In this document: piece by piece, positions 54,476 to 64,000 of the stretch
Layout: the number at the start of each line of letters is the position of its first letter
Position numbering within the stretch: the stretch's first letter is position 1
NCBI GenBank assembly: GCA_039707465.1
Contig: CM077645.1
Coordinates: 167,477,503-167,541,502 of the forward strand
Origin: Rhabdophis nuchalis
Taxonomy: Eukaryota > Chordata > Lepidosauria > Squamata > Natricidae
DNA: 64,000 nt
Direction of reading: 5' to 3'
The notes under the pieces: generated by a model
Databases searched by the model: none
Told to the model about the DNA's origin: nothing
Seen by the model: only the letters and a program-made list of their open reading frames with translations
Program-made: the position numbers and the translations under genes

Positions 54476-54737
54476 AGATATGTCAAACTCAAGGCCCATG
54501 GGCTGGATCTGCCTCACAGAGTGCTTAGATCTGGCCTGCAGGGCTGCCCTGGAAACAGCAAAGGACTGGACATGCACAGCCCTCTCAAGCTCCATTTTCA
54601 CTAGCAGAGGGCTCTGGCCACTATAGGCGGCTACGACATGAGTGACATCAAGCTGGCCATGCCCACCCTGGCTACACCCCCTGAAGTCAAACACAAGACT
54701 GATGTGGACCTCAATGAAATCAAGTTTGACACCCCTA
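54476..54737. mobile_element. hAT-like MITE, 262 bp
   Basis: Begins AGATATGTCAAACTCAAGG and ends CAAGTTTGACACCCCTA; flanked by ATTTAATAC (54467-54475 and 54738-54746), the 8-bp core being TTTAATAC. Confidence 0.85.
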
Positions 54738-54746
54738 ATTTAATAC

Positions 54747-55845
54747 ATTTGTAAGGCTGCCTTGCTCCATAAAGACTCTTGAGTGGTATACAATAATAAA
54801 AACAAATTAACAACAATAAGGCAAAATAGAAAACATCTGGAAACTAAAACCAACATCTACTCAACCATATGGCATTCCTACAAAGAAATTCTCGGCACTC
54901 AACCCAAGGCTTGGGGGGAAAGTTGGATTTCAAGAAAAAGACCTTGGAAAGACAATAAAAAATTAAGTTTGTGGATGATGCCTGAACAGCAAGATTGTGA
55001 AATGATTGATTGCCTTTTGTCTTTAAGCACTAGATGTAGTTTAGAAATAGAAATTAATTGTGAAAAGCTAAAATTAGAAAGGTCAACAAGAACATCTTTG
55101 AAAGACTGAAAAAGTGAAGCACACTTACAGGTTTGATATCTGTGAAAAGAATAAAAACTATTACGCAGCTACATAATGTTATCCGGAACATTTCAGTTAA
55201 AATAGAAAAATGTACTCCAAAGCGAAACATATGCAAAATTGACTGGATAAGATTCAAATATGCACATTACATGTACATTCCTTTCAACTCTAAATCCACA
55301 TTATGTATGGCGAACCTGGGTCATATTTGAATATTTTTATGCAATGATGCTCATTAGGTCTTGTGGTTGCTATTTTTTCTGACCAACGTTTCCCTCTTTT
55401 GGGCAAATTCCACAGGAGAACAAGAATCTGGAGGGAAACGGGATGATCCCACCACTATGCAAATAATCTGTCTCAAATGGAGGAAAATACTAAAAGAGGC
55501 AGTGATCTACCCAGGGCTCCTACTAGCCCACTGCTACAGAACTATCCCTTCTCACTAGCTACAGAACTTGGTAGCTGTGTAGTCAGCCTCTTTGACTGCA
55601 AGAGAGAAGTATCCTTTGTTTAGTAGTAAAAGCTGTGGTTTGGCGCAACATGAGGTAAAGGAAGGTACTACCAGAAGAAGGAGCCAGGGTAAACTGTTGG
55701 GATTTAGGGTGTAGCAGTACTCGGAACCATAACACTAAGCCAACTAACTCTCTGTAACTTTGTCAAAACTCCAGGACTCCTGAGTCCCGGCCCTCTACCC
55801 AGTTACTTTGGAGAGAAGGGAAATTCTCAGGAAAAGATGGCTGAA
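54747..55845. other. Intergenic, no gene seen
   Basis: AT-rich. An open frame of 108 codons at 54783-55109 shows no recognisable domain or conserved motif. Confidence 0.4.
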
Positions 55846-55929
<84 letters not shown>

Positions 55930-55948
55930 TATTATTATTATTATTATT
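55846..55948. repeat. (AAT)n followed by (ATT)n
   Basis: About 28 AAT units then about 6 ATT units, at the 3' tail of the adjacent - strand L2. The switch makes a short inverted repeat. Confidence 0.95.
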
Positions 55949-56960
55949 TTATATACTGCGTCCTCTCCCCAGGGGCACTCGGAGCGGTGCACAGGGAAAA
56001 ATTAAAACACTATAAAATATACATACAAGAATAAATACAATAGAATAAAAACGAATTAAATTTGATTGTCCCTGCACTAAAATCCCCATATTAAAACTAG
56101 CATTACCTAACGCCCTAAAGGTAGAGACTACCTAGGCCGGCCAAGCAGAAAAAGTATGTTTTTAATTTTTGACGGAAGGAGCGGAGGTCCGTGGTTGTTC
56201 TAATGTCGGGGGGAAGGTCATTCCAGAGGCCAGGGCCCGCCACAGAGAAGGCCCTTCCCCTGGGCGTCGCCCGCTGACAAAGTCTAGTGGACGGCACCCG
56301 GAGAAGTCCCTCTCTGTGGGAGCGAATCGGCCGTGAGGATGTATGGGGCAGGATCCGATCCCGCAGATAGCTAGGTCCCGTGCCATGGAGCGCTTTAAAG
56401 ATGACAACTAGCACCTTGAAGTGCACCCGAAAGACGACAGGCAGCCAGTGCAGCTCGCGCAAGAGAGGTGTTATATGGGTGTACCTAGCGGTCCCCATTA
56501 TTGCTTGCGCGGCTGCATTCTGGACCAGCTGCAGTCCTCGGGTGCACCTCAGGGGGAGCCCCATGTAGAGAGAGTTACAATAGTCCAGTCGGGATGTCAC
56601 GAGGGCATGAGTGACTGTGCAAAGGGCATCCCGATCCAATAGGGGGCGCAACTGGCGTACCAGGCGAACCTGGTAAAACGCCCTCCTGGCCACGGCTGTC
56701 ACTTGGTCTTCCATGGACAGCCGGGTATCCAGGAAGACACCCAAGTTGCGCGCCCCATCCACAGGGGTAAGATGTTCGCCCCCTATGGCCAGTGATGGAG
56801 TCAACTGGTTGAATCGGGCGGCCGGAAACCCACAGCCACTCGGTCTTGGACAGGTTGAGTCTGAGTCTGTTACTTCCCATCCAGATCCGCACGGCTTCCA
56901 GGCACTGGCACATCACCGCTACGGCATCGGAAAAGGGGGGAGGGGAGGCTGCCAGTAAAC
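55949..56960 (-). mobile_element. L2 LINE, 5'-truncated
   Basis: Reverse orientation, with the L2 3' UTR next to the AAT array and coding sequence upstream of it. Confidence 0.88.
56115..56804 (-). pseudogene. L2 ORF2 C-terminal fragment
   Basis: 229 codons in one frame ([41 protein letters not shown]). Upstream sequence to 56916 continues in another frame, so it carries a frameshift. More diverged than the copies at 8518 and 37157. Confidence 0.85.
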
Positions 56961-56999
56961 CAGTGAAGGATCTGCAACCTTGCAGATGGGAGCCCAGGC

Positions 57000-58200
57000 G
57001 AGCAAGATCGCCCAGCTGATAATTACACAGCCGAAATTGCAGTTGTAGAAGCCTGACCAGTCAGAGCTGTGAGGAGAAGCAGCAGCCAAGGGGATCCCCT
57101 ACCTCACAACAGATGAATTCTGGTGGAGAAGAGCACCCAGAGCAGTAGAGATCAAGCTCCCTGTATCTGTTCCCATGTACACAGGGGCCCAACCCATAAA
57201 GTGGAAAGAAAGGAGAGTGATGGCCTGGGACAAGCTGAGAGACTGGAGGTACTTGACCGCATTCCGGAGCACTTTGGTGGAGCAGCTGAGAGAGAAGTTT
57301 GACCGCACAAGCATCCAGCGAGTAGAACCTCTGTACTGGCAGAAGGTAGCCAAGGAGGTGATTCCCCAAGCAGTCCAGCTGCTTCTGGGATGGTGGAGCT
57401 TGAGCCCTCCTGTCAGATTCCACCTGACCAGCCCAAGCTGTGACTGACAGCCGGGGAAGCCTGAATCAAGCTGTTCTGGCACAGCAGGGAGCCATGTCAG
57501 TGAGCACCAGCCTCAGGTGAAGCTCCCCACCCATGCCAGCAGCAGCAATGGGAGTGAGTCTGGCACCAACCCGGCCCCTCAGTGGCTGCTATGCATGGCC
57601 AGCTTGGTCAGGCAGCCACAATAGCACTTTCCCTACCCCAGGACTGGTTGGCACCCAGGATACTGGACACTGCCATCTCACTGCATGGAACCTGTCCCTC
57701 TGGGTGTCACATTCGACAAGCTGGCAATCTTCTTTGACAATGTGCTATGTCACCTAGATCGTAACGCCCTGGCCTACCCAACCCAAAGAGCAATGGTGAA
57801 TGCTGTAACTGCCAACTTCAAGGGGTGATGCAGCAAAATAGGTAGCAGTCTTTCACAAAGAAGATGGCCTGAACTTAGGGATGCTGGAAGGTTCCTGGGG
57901 GAGCTGTGGGTGCGATTCAAAGACAAGGTGGAAGCCCAACAGGTGGAGGGGAAGATAAGGGAGTTAAAGCAAAGGGGACAACTAGTGAACAAATACATTC
58001 CAGAATTCAGAAGAGTCGCGGGGAAGTTGTAGTACTGGTCAAAGCAAAAACTCATCTACCACTTCAAGGACGGCCTTAATAGATAGGCCATGATAGGCTT
58101 GTGCATACCGGGGGATCAACTACAAGTATGGCACCAAGCTGCCACAGAACTTGATGTGGAACTGAGGGCCTGCAGGCTAAGGAACCACACTGAAGCAAGG
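57000..58200 (+). pseudogene. Gypsy gag remnant
   Basis: Open pieces 57175-57447 and 57701-58140 with several stops between. The second shows the retrotransposon-gag pattern of a helical capsid (ELWVRFKDKVEAQQVEGKIR, NKYIPEFRR). No CCHC zinc knuckle is recognised. Confidence 0.7.
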
Positions 58201-58659
58201 ACATGGAAGGCCCAAGAGAATTGACTGGGAGACAATTGGCCTTAGCCACACCCACCAGTGATCCCCAAGGTAAACCTGAGCCCCCATCCACTGCTTCCAA
58301 CTGGGGCACTGAGCAGCCAAGTGCTTCATGCCTGCACCCAAACCAAAGGCAGGGCTGCCAGCATCAGCAAAGCCAGAAAAGTGGCCTGGAAGCCAACAAA
58401 GCTAGGGATGCCAGGCCATTAAAGTCCCTTCTCCTACCTGAGCGGGAGAGAACTCCAGCTGAAGAAGTAATATGTTCGGAGAGCAAAATGGATATTGCCA
58501 ATGGATTTGGAGGCCATGGGTATGGTTGGGATCATGCATATTTTTAGAGCCTGCCTTATCTAGGTTTCCTGCAAAAATACCTCTGCGATGTCCGTTTTCT
58601 TCTTCTAATTCACAGAGATCTAACCCAAACCCAAACTTGATTTTCTGCAAATTGAATGA

Positions 58660-59290
58660 AGGGGTGAAGATGGACTCAGGAAGAGTGAAGGCCACTTTAG
58701 AATGGCAGCCCACGCAAACCTGTCAATATGTACAAAACCTCCTGGGGCTTGCTATTGTTTATAGGCAATTAAATCCAACCTTTGCAACAATAGACTTACC
58801 GGTCATCGAGCTGCTGAAAATGAGAAATGGAGGCCAAACCCCTCTCTAGCCAACTGCTGCAATGGATGATGGAAGCTATTCACAAAGGAACAGGTTCTGA
58901 AGCATCCCAACCCTGACCCCGAGAAGCCCTTCGTGATTCAAGCTGACGCCAGTGATGTAGCCATAGGGGCTGATCTCCTTCAGAGAAATGAGGAGGGGAA
59001 CCTGCAGCCATGCTGTTACACCTTCCAAAAACTTTCTGTCATGTGAAGGGGCCGTATGACAGAAGAAGGCTTTTGAAGTTAAGTGGGCACTATTGACTTG
59101 GCATTACCTCCTGGAAGGGATTAATGAACCATTCAAAATATACATTGATCATAAAAATTTGCAGGTGCTTAGGACTTCCTGCAAGCTCTCACCAAAGCAG
59201 GTCAGGTGGGCACAATACTTCAACTGATTCAATTTCACCCTGAAGTACCTCCCAGAGGAAAAGAACTTCCTGGCAGATGCCGTCTCATGA
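58660..59290 (+). pseudogene. Gypsy pol remnant: RT connection and RNase H
   Basis: Blocks LGLAIVYRQLNPTFATIDLP (RT thumb), then FVIQADASDVAIG (RNase H start) and KYLPEEKNFLADAVS (RNase H end), interrupted by stops. Confidence 0.8.
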
Positions 59291-59299
59291 ATGCCCCAG

Positions 59300-60350
59300 T
59301 ACAAGAACAGTTGGGAGGAGGTGGTTAATGGAATTATCCCCTTCCCCCCAAAAGTGGACCAGGTTACCATGCAATGGTGAACCGCATGACAACTTACCAA
59401 AACCTAGGGAACAGCTGACCCAGAGGCTCAAAACTGAACTACAAAGCGATCCCTGGCTCAAGGAACATCCGCAGTTCTTGACCATCAGGGATGGATTAGT
59501 TTGGAAGGGGACTAAACTGTATGTCCCTAACAGTCTGCGAATGCAGGTCCTAAAACAGAGCTTAGACCCCAAGCAGGCTGGCCACTTTGTGTTTCTGAAA
59601 ATCTTGTACGTTGCCAGGAGGCAACTTTGGTGGCCAGGGATGAAAAAGGACATTGAAAGCTATTTAAGGAGCTGTGCAACATGCATAACGATGAAGAGGA
59701 AACCAGGGAAGCCCCAGGGTTGCTGCAGCAAGTAGCTGAGCCTATACGGCTCTGGGAAGAGATTGCAATAGACTTCATAATGGAAATGCCAGAGAGTTGC
59801 GGGAATACAGTGATTTGGACAGTGATTGACCTGTTTTCCAAACAGGCTCATTTTATCACCTGCTCCAGACTGCCATCTGCCCACAAGCTGGTGAAATTGT
59901 TCCTGCATGGAGTACCAAGGAGGATTATTTCAGATCAATAGGTCTAATTCATGGCTAAGTTCTGGAGAGAGTTTATAAAATACATTGGATCCTCCCAGGG
60001 GCTTAGTTCAGTGTTCCATCTGAGTACCAAAGGGGCAGCGGAATGAGCTAACGCAATGGGGGAGCAGTACTTAAGGTGCTATGTCAACTATCAGTAAACT
60101 AATTGTGCAGACCTACTGCCTTTTGCTGAATGGGTGTACAACAATGCACTGTACAGTAGCACAGCGATTCCCCCTTCAAAGTGGTCAATGGAGTAGACTT
60201 TGTTCCCAAGCCAGATTACCCCCAGAAACCTCCCTCTTCTGTTAATTTGACAGAGTGGGTTGACTCCTTACAGACTACATGGGGGAATGTTAAGCAAGCA
60301 CTAACTAAGGCAGCAGAAGCTTACAAAGAGCAGGCCAGTAAGAAACGGGA
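59300..60350 (+). pseudogene. Gypsy integrase remnant
   Basis: 59277-59735 keeps the HHCC region (CATC) and the upstream RRQLWWPGMKKDIESYL block. AIDFIMEMPES and VIDLFSKQAHFI show the core domain, with the first catalytic Asp in the former. Stops appear after RRIISDQ, and a late block resumes at 60181. Confidence 0.8.
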
Positions 60351-60766
60351 CAGAGGTGGGTTGCTTCCAGTTTTGCTACCAGTTCCCTTCGAAGTGTGCA
60401 TGTATGTGCGAATTGAACTGGTATCAGACTTCAGAGCATTTCACCCATGTTCTGGGCCCTGTCAGATGATATTCCAAAGCGACTCATATCTCAAAAGAAA
60501 ATTCACATGTCTCAAAACATATGTCTGCAAGTCCTTTTTTCCTCATCTGTAAAGAAATATTCTGGAACCAACCACATTACTGCTGATGTCTACACAACCT
60601 TGCAAGGTGAACTAATTGCAAAAAACAGCTCTGAGCAGAGGTAGATAAAATAAGGTGCTGTTGGAATGATGTCTGTGTGTGCTCTGTTATTTTTAGGACT
60701 TTAGTTGTAAGTGGCATTAAACATTGGTCTATATTTCCAGCCCCCAAAAAAGTAGCAGAGAGCAAT

Positions 60767-60919
60767 GGTTCCCAACCTTTCAGGCTCTGTGGACCAGCAA
60801 CAGTGGCGGTGGAGGGGAGGGGATGGTTTCATACACTCACCTACCACTTGCACAGCCCAGTCCTCAATTGGCTACATCCTAGTACTCAGTCTCAGACTGG
60901 ACGTTGGGGACCCCTGGCA
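60767..60919. mobile_element. hAT-like MITE
   Basis: AATGGTTCCCAACCTTTCAG at the left and GTTGGGGACCCCTGG at the right are imperfect inverted ends. Interior GTGGACCAGCAACAGTGG recalls the 45414 copy. Confidence 0.6.
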
Positions 60920-61106
60920 TAGAAACTTTCTTAAAGAGTCATAATGGGTGAAAATCTGCAACAGGGATCACTGAATGATATCTTGCTTATTGGTCAATAC
61001 ACTATAGTGTTCTTACTGTTGTTATTATTACATCTCTGTAATATTAAAGCCTTCTGTAAACAGAGCTTAATAATCTTGTATGCTTGCTTTTGGGTTTTTC
61101 CTACTA

Positions 61107-61361
61107 CCATGTTTCCCTTAAAATAAGACCTCCCCGGATAATAAGCCCAATAGGTGTTTGAGACCATGCGCTAAAATAAGCCCTCTCCCAAAAATAAGCC
61201 CTCCCTGAAAAATATTTCAACACAGCAGCAGCCATGAGATGGCGCCATCCTTGCCGCCTCCTGCACCTCAAAAATAATAAGACCTCCCCAAAAATAAGGC
61301 CAAATGCTTATTATGGGGTTCAGAAAAAATCAGACCCTGCCTTATTTTGGGGAAAACATGG
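61107..61361. mobile_element. TA-flanked MITE, second copy of the 12558 family
   Basis: Begins CCATGTTTCCCTTAAAATAA and ends TTATTTTGGGGAAAACATGG, with TA on both sides. The ATAAGACCTCCCC interior is shared with 12558. Confidence 0.8.
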
Positions 61362-62107
61362 TAAATGCAGCTTGTTTAAGAAAATCAAATACATTGGAGG
61401 TACAGTGAGTTTTGCTGCCAAGATATTTAAAACTTTTGGATTGCTGTTGCTGTGATATGGAAGACCTTTGGCTCTGAGCATAATTTCCCACTTTGCATAT
61501 AGCAGGCAAATGAAAGGAATATCAGAACATCTCAATGATAAATGTAGCTTTCACACAGAACCCTCCACACTTTCCTGCAGAATCTTTTGGATATCTTAAA
61601 ACAACTGTGTCTATTTCATTTCGTTAAGATTTTGTGGTTGTTTGAGCTAAAAGAACAAAACAAAAGCCATTAATTGTGCTCAGAATTACACTGTCCTGTA
61701 TAAACAATATTTGGATCAGAAGTAATTTTTTCTTTCTCTCTCCAAACAATCTAATCCCCTAGAGACATGCAACATGATATCAACTATCGTTATCGATGTT
61801 ATTTGGAGCTGGATGAGAAAAGAAATCCGATAATGTTTGTAATGGATCAATCAAACAATTACTAATAAAGCAGTCAAAATGGCATATGCTGTTAATAATG
61901 TAACAAAGTAAGATAATTGAAGCTACAGTTAATTTTTTAAGAGGAGAATATGAAAATATCATCATTCATTCTGTTTTGCAGAAAACCCTAGTAAAGGTAA
62001 TTGATCTGAAATTGTACCAACCTTGATAGTAATATAAATGGTAATGGGAGTTACTGATAGGATCTCCTTTGCAGGTAAAATTCAAAAGGGAAGTGATGAC
62101 ATAAGCA
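61362..62107. other. Intergenic, no gene seen
   Basis: AT-rich, no coding homology or repeat recognised. Confidence 0.4.
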
Positions 62108-62473
62108 CAGGGGTGGGCTGCTACCGGTTTACCCGGGTTTGGGTAAATTATGGCCAGTTCGGAGAATCTCCAAATCCTACCCCTGGCTGGTCCCTGCCAC
62201 CTCACCCCTCCCAGGAGTCTCCACGTGGCCCATTTGGATGCAAGGTAAGTGCAGGGCCTGTGCAGAGGTTCAGGAAGGGGGGAAATGGGCCTCCTGGAAG
62301 GTGTCCACAGCACAGGAGAGGTAGGTTTCACCCTCCCAGAAGCTCAAGGAAAGCCTCCGGAGCCTGAGGAAGGCAAAAACACCCCTCACTATGGTACAGG
62401 ATGCTGGCTAGGCCACGCCCATCCAGCAATCAGGCAGAGAATATGTTGCTGAAACTTTTGAAGCCCACCCCTC
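62108..62473. mobile_element. hAT-like MITE, 366 bp
   Basis: Begins CAGGGGTGGGCTGCTACCGG and ends AAGCCCACCCCTC, inverted; flanks CATAAGCA and CATAAGAA agree at 7 of 8 positions. Confidence 0.78.
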
Positions 62474-62989
62474 CATAAGAATGATCCACCATAGGAATTA
62501 GAGTACGTGGGGCTGTGCAAGCATAAGGGAAGCCAACCCATCCAACAGAAGGTATCTAAGAAAAACATAGAAACTTGAATTTTCAGAAGTCATCTGGTTG
62601 GGTCAGTATTTAATATCTTACAAAAAATTAATAAGCAGTATTTAATATCTTACACAAAAGAGTAGAACCACACATGAAAAGGACAAATTGGTTTCATAAT
62701 AAGCCAAGGGAGGTAAGAACAAACATCTTAATATAAAATGGACAATAAGAGCACACTAGAATAAACAAACATTTAATTTTATTTTATTAAACATAGCAAG
62801 GTCTTTATTTACACAGATCTTGCCAAAATGGGGAATATATTAAAGTTAAAGAATATGACAGCCATAAATGCAAGTGAGTTGCCAAGTACGGAAAATGCAG
62901 TCACTTGATTGCAAGGGCTGAGTGTGTGGCTGAAATTGGAACGTTGAAACCAGATGGTAGGTCTCTTTTAAAGGGCTCCATCATAATTT

Positions 62990-63034
62990 TGAAAAATCAC
63001 TAAGCAACCTGTCATAAGTCAAGGACTACATGTA
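62990..63034. mobile_element. Right end of a CAGGTAGTCC-type MITE
   Basis: CTAAGCAACCTGTCATAAGT and CAAGGACTACATG match the right terminus of the family; the left end is not found. Confidence 0.45.
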
Positions 63035-63441
63035 TCTGTTTAATGGTAGAACCAAAAAGTATGAAAATAAGATAGCAGCAAGATTCAATCAGGAAGCCAA
63101 CGCACTAACAGTTTGAAATATGTCAATTACACCATTTTGTTAGACAAAGTAAGGAATTATTAGGAAAGCTCATTGTAAAACGGGAAAAAATGGAAAATCT
63201 TGATTAAATATTAGGAAGTGAAAAGTAATATCAATTTAAATGTTTAATGAATTTACATAAAGGTCAATTACTAGGTCAACAGGTAAGGTCAGCTGAACAA
63301 AAAATAAGATAGTTTATGTTGAGTCCTGACTTCTGCTCAAATAGCCCGGTAACAGCCAGTCGCGTCTGATTGGCTAAGACGCGGCTGGCTGAAGCCGGGA
63401 GCGCTGAGCGCGCCAATTGGTTCCCTGCCTGACAGCTCTAG

Positions 63442-63449
63442 TATAAATA
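63442..63449 (+). promoter_or_regulatory. LTR TATA box in a hairpin loop
   Basis: TATAAATA spans the 11-nt loop of a perfect 15-bp inverted repeat (63423-63437 and 63449-63463). Confidence 0.75.
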
Positions 63450-63520
63450 GCTGTCAGGCAGGGGAGCCCCTATCTACTGTGATTCTTTGCCTAGTTCATT
63501 ACTGTTTGTTGTTCGTTGCC

Positions 63521-63526
63521 AATAAA
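63521..63526 (+). terminator. LTR polyadenylation signal
   Basis: AATAAA 49 bp before the LTR 3' end and about 80 bp after the TATA box. Confidence 0.7.
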
Positions 63527-63589
63527 CGGTTTCCAAGAATCCTACCGGTCTGGACTCTCCTTCGGCCATCTAACAGTTTATTCTTCCTG

Positions 63590-63766
63590 GGCTCAAGTAT
63601 AGTGAAGAATGGCCAAAGGATTGTAGAAGTGATTAATTCTAGGGAGAAAGGCAATGGTAAAATAAGCAAGATCATGAAGGATAAGAATATTGCTATGAAA
63701 ACAAAGTTCAAAATAATTAAAGTAACAGCCTTTCCCATAGTAAAGTATGTCTGTGGTGAGTCAGGT
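63590..63766 (+). pseudogene. LINE reverse transcriptase C-terminal remnant
   Basis: FLGSSIVKNGQRIVE, ISKIMKDKNIAMKTKFKI and FPIVKYVCGES match the non-LTR RT block of form FLGS...G...KI.K...I..KTK...FP...YG.E. Clade not determined. Confidence 0.5.
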
Positions 63767-63836
63767 GTATCCAACAATGGTCTGGGTCTGGGAGATAGAA
63801 TAAGAAACAATACATTTATATTATAGGAGGGCAGAT

Positions 63837-63965
63837 TTCAACTCAGGAACAATTTCCTAAAGGCAAGAATCATTCACCAATGGAATATACTGCCTCAAAA
63901 AGTAGTAGATTTTCCTTTGGTTAGGTGTTTAAACAGGGGCTGAATAGCAGTCTATTGAGGACACT
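63837..63965 (+). mobile_element. CR1-like LINE 3' fragment
   Basis: GGGCAGATTTCAACTCAGGA, CACCAATGGAATATACTGCC and AAACAGGGGCTGAATAGCAG follow the order of a CR1 3' end. Confidence 0.55.
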
Positions 63966-63971
63966 GTAGAG

Positions 63972-64000
63972 CAGGGGTGTCAAATGCGTGTCGTCATGGC
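63972..64000. mobile_element. Start of a hAT-like MITE, cut by window end
   Basis: CAGGGGTGTCAAATGCGTG matches the left terminus of the 22847 family. Confidence 0.5.

Larger units (their letters stand above)
56985..60370 (+). mobile_element. Decayed Ty3/Gypsy LTR retrotransposon, internal part
   Basis: Runs in order gag, pol on the + strand with many stops and frameshifts. The gag matrix-like segment is near 57000-57447 and a capsid-type segment near 57700-58170. Protease and most of RT appear deleted around 58560-58650. The RT end/RNase H segment is at 58660-59290 and integrase at 59300-60350. No LTR pair was recognised at its ends. Confidence 0.8.
63317..63575 (+). mobile_element. Solo LTR, 259 bp
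   Basis: Starts TGTTGAGTCC, ends CATCTAACA (TG...CA ends), with a 5-bp duplication GTTTA at 63312-63316 and 63576-63580. A TATA box lies at 63442-63449 and AATAAA at 63521-63526, in the order expected of an LTR. No internal retroelement sequence adjoins, so it is a recombined solo LTR. Its parent family is unknown. Confidence 0.88.

Noticed and set aside
55808..56034. Poly-Ile and poly-Asn frames
   Set aside because: Translation of the AAT microsatellite.
1..64000. CRISPR arrays, operons or prokaryotic mobile systems
   Set aside because: Tandem repeats seen are simple microsatellites; the genome is eukaryotic with spliced genes.

Overview
This is vertebrate nuclear DNA, almost certainly from a squamate reptile and probably a snake. 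The evidence is widely spaced GT-AG exons, Sauria-type tRNA SINEs, many 5'-truncated L2 and CR1-L3 LINEs, (AATAG)n arrays at CR1-L3 3' ends, and many hAT-like hairpin MITEs. There are no bacterial features (no operons, no Shine-Dalgarno genes, no CRISPR).

Two conserved protein-coding genes account for essentially all the real coding sequence. On the + strand, positions 1048-20930 hold the last 14 coding exons of PIEZO2 (mechanically gated cation channel; 776 C-terminal residues, including the anchor, outer pore helix, extracellular cap, inner pore helix and C-terminal domain). On the - strand, 53081 down to 33738 holds a complete 12-exon NAPG (gamma-SNAP, 314 residues), including an 18-nt microexon. 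The genes lie tail-to-tail, as PIEZO2 and NAPG do in mammals. All splice phases were checked by hand and both spliced frames close without stops.

Layout: 1-20930, PIEZO2 exons and introns, with a HAL1-like ORF1-only L1 element, an L2 LINE and several MITEs in the introns; 20931-33737, PIEZO2 3' UTR and intergenic DNA with SINEs, hAT MITEs and a CR1 tail; 33738-53081, NAPG, whose last intron carries a full-length L1 that was itself hit by an L2 element; 52880-53260, CpG-rich NAPG promoter; 53262-64000, repeat-rich upstream DNA with MITEs, an L2 LINE, a decayed Ty3/Gypsy element, a solo LTR and further LINE fragments.

The two genes do not act in one pathway: PIEZO2 is a plasma-membrane touch/proprioception channel, NAPG a cytosolic SNARE-recycling adaptor. 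No new multi-gene system is visible. The points most worth following up are three exactly 135-bp hairpin MITEs with perfect 8-bp duplications at GTCTA-type targets (one about 190 bp from the NAPG start codon), a solo LTR whose TATA and CCAAT motifs sit in hairpin loops, the HAL1-like element, the NAPG microexon, and a phase-incompatible cryptic exon in PIEZO2.
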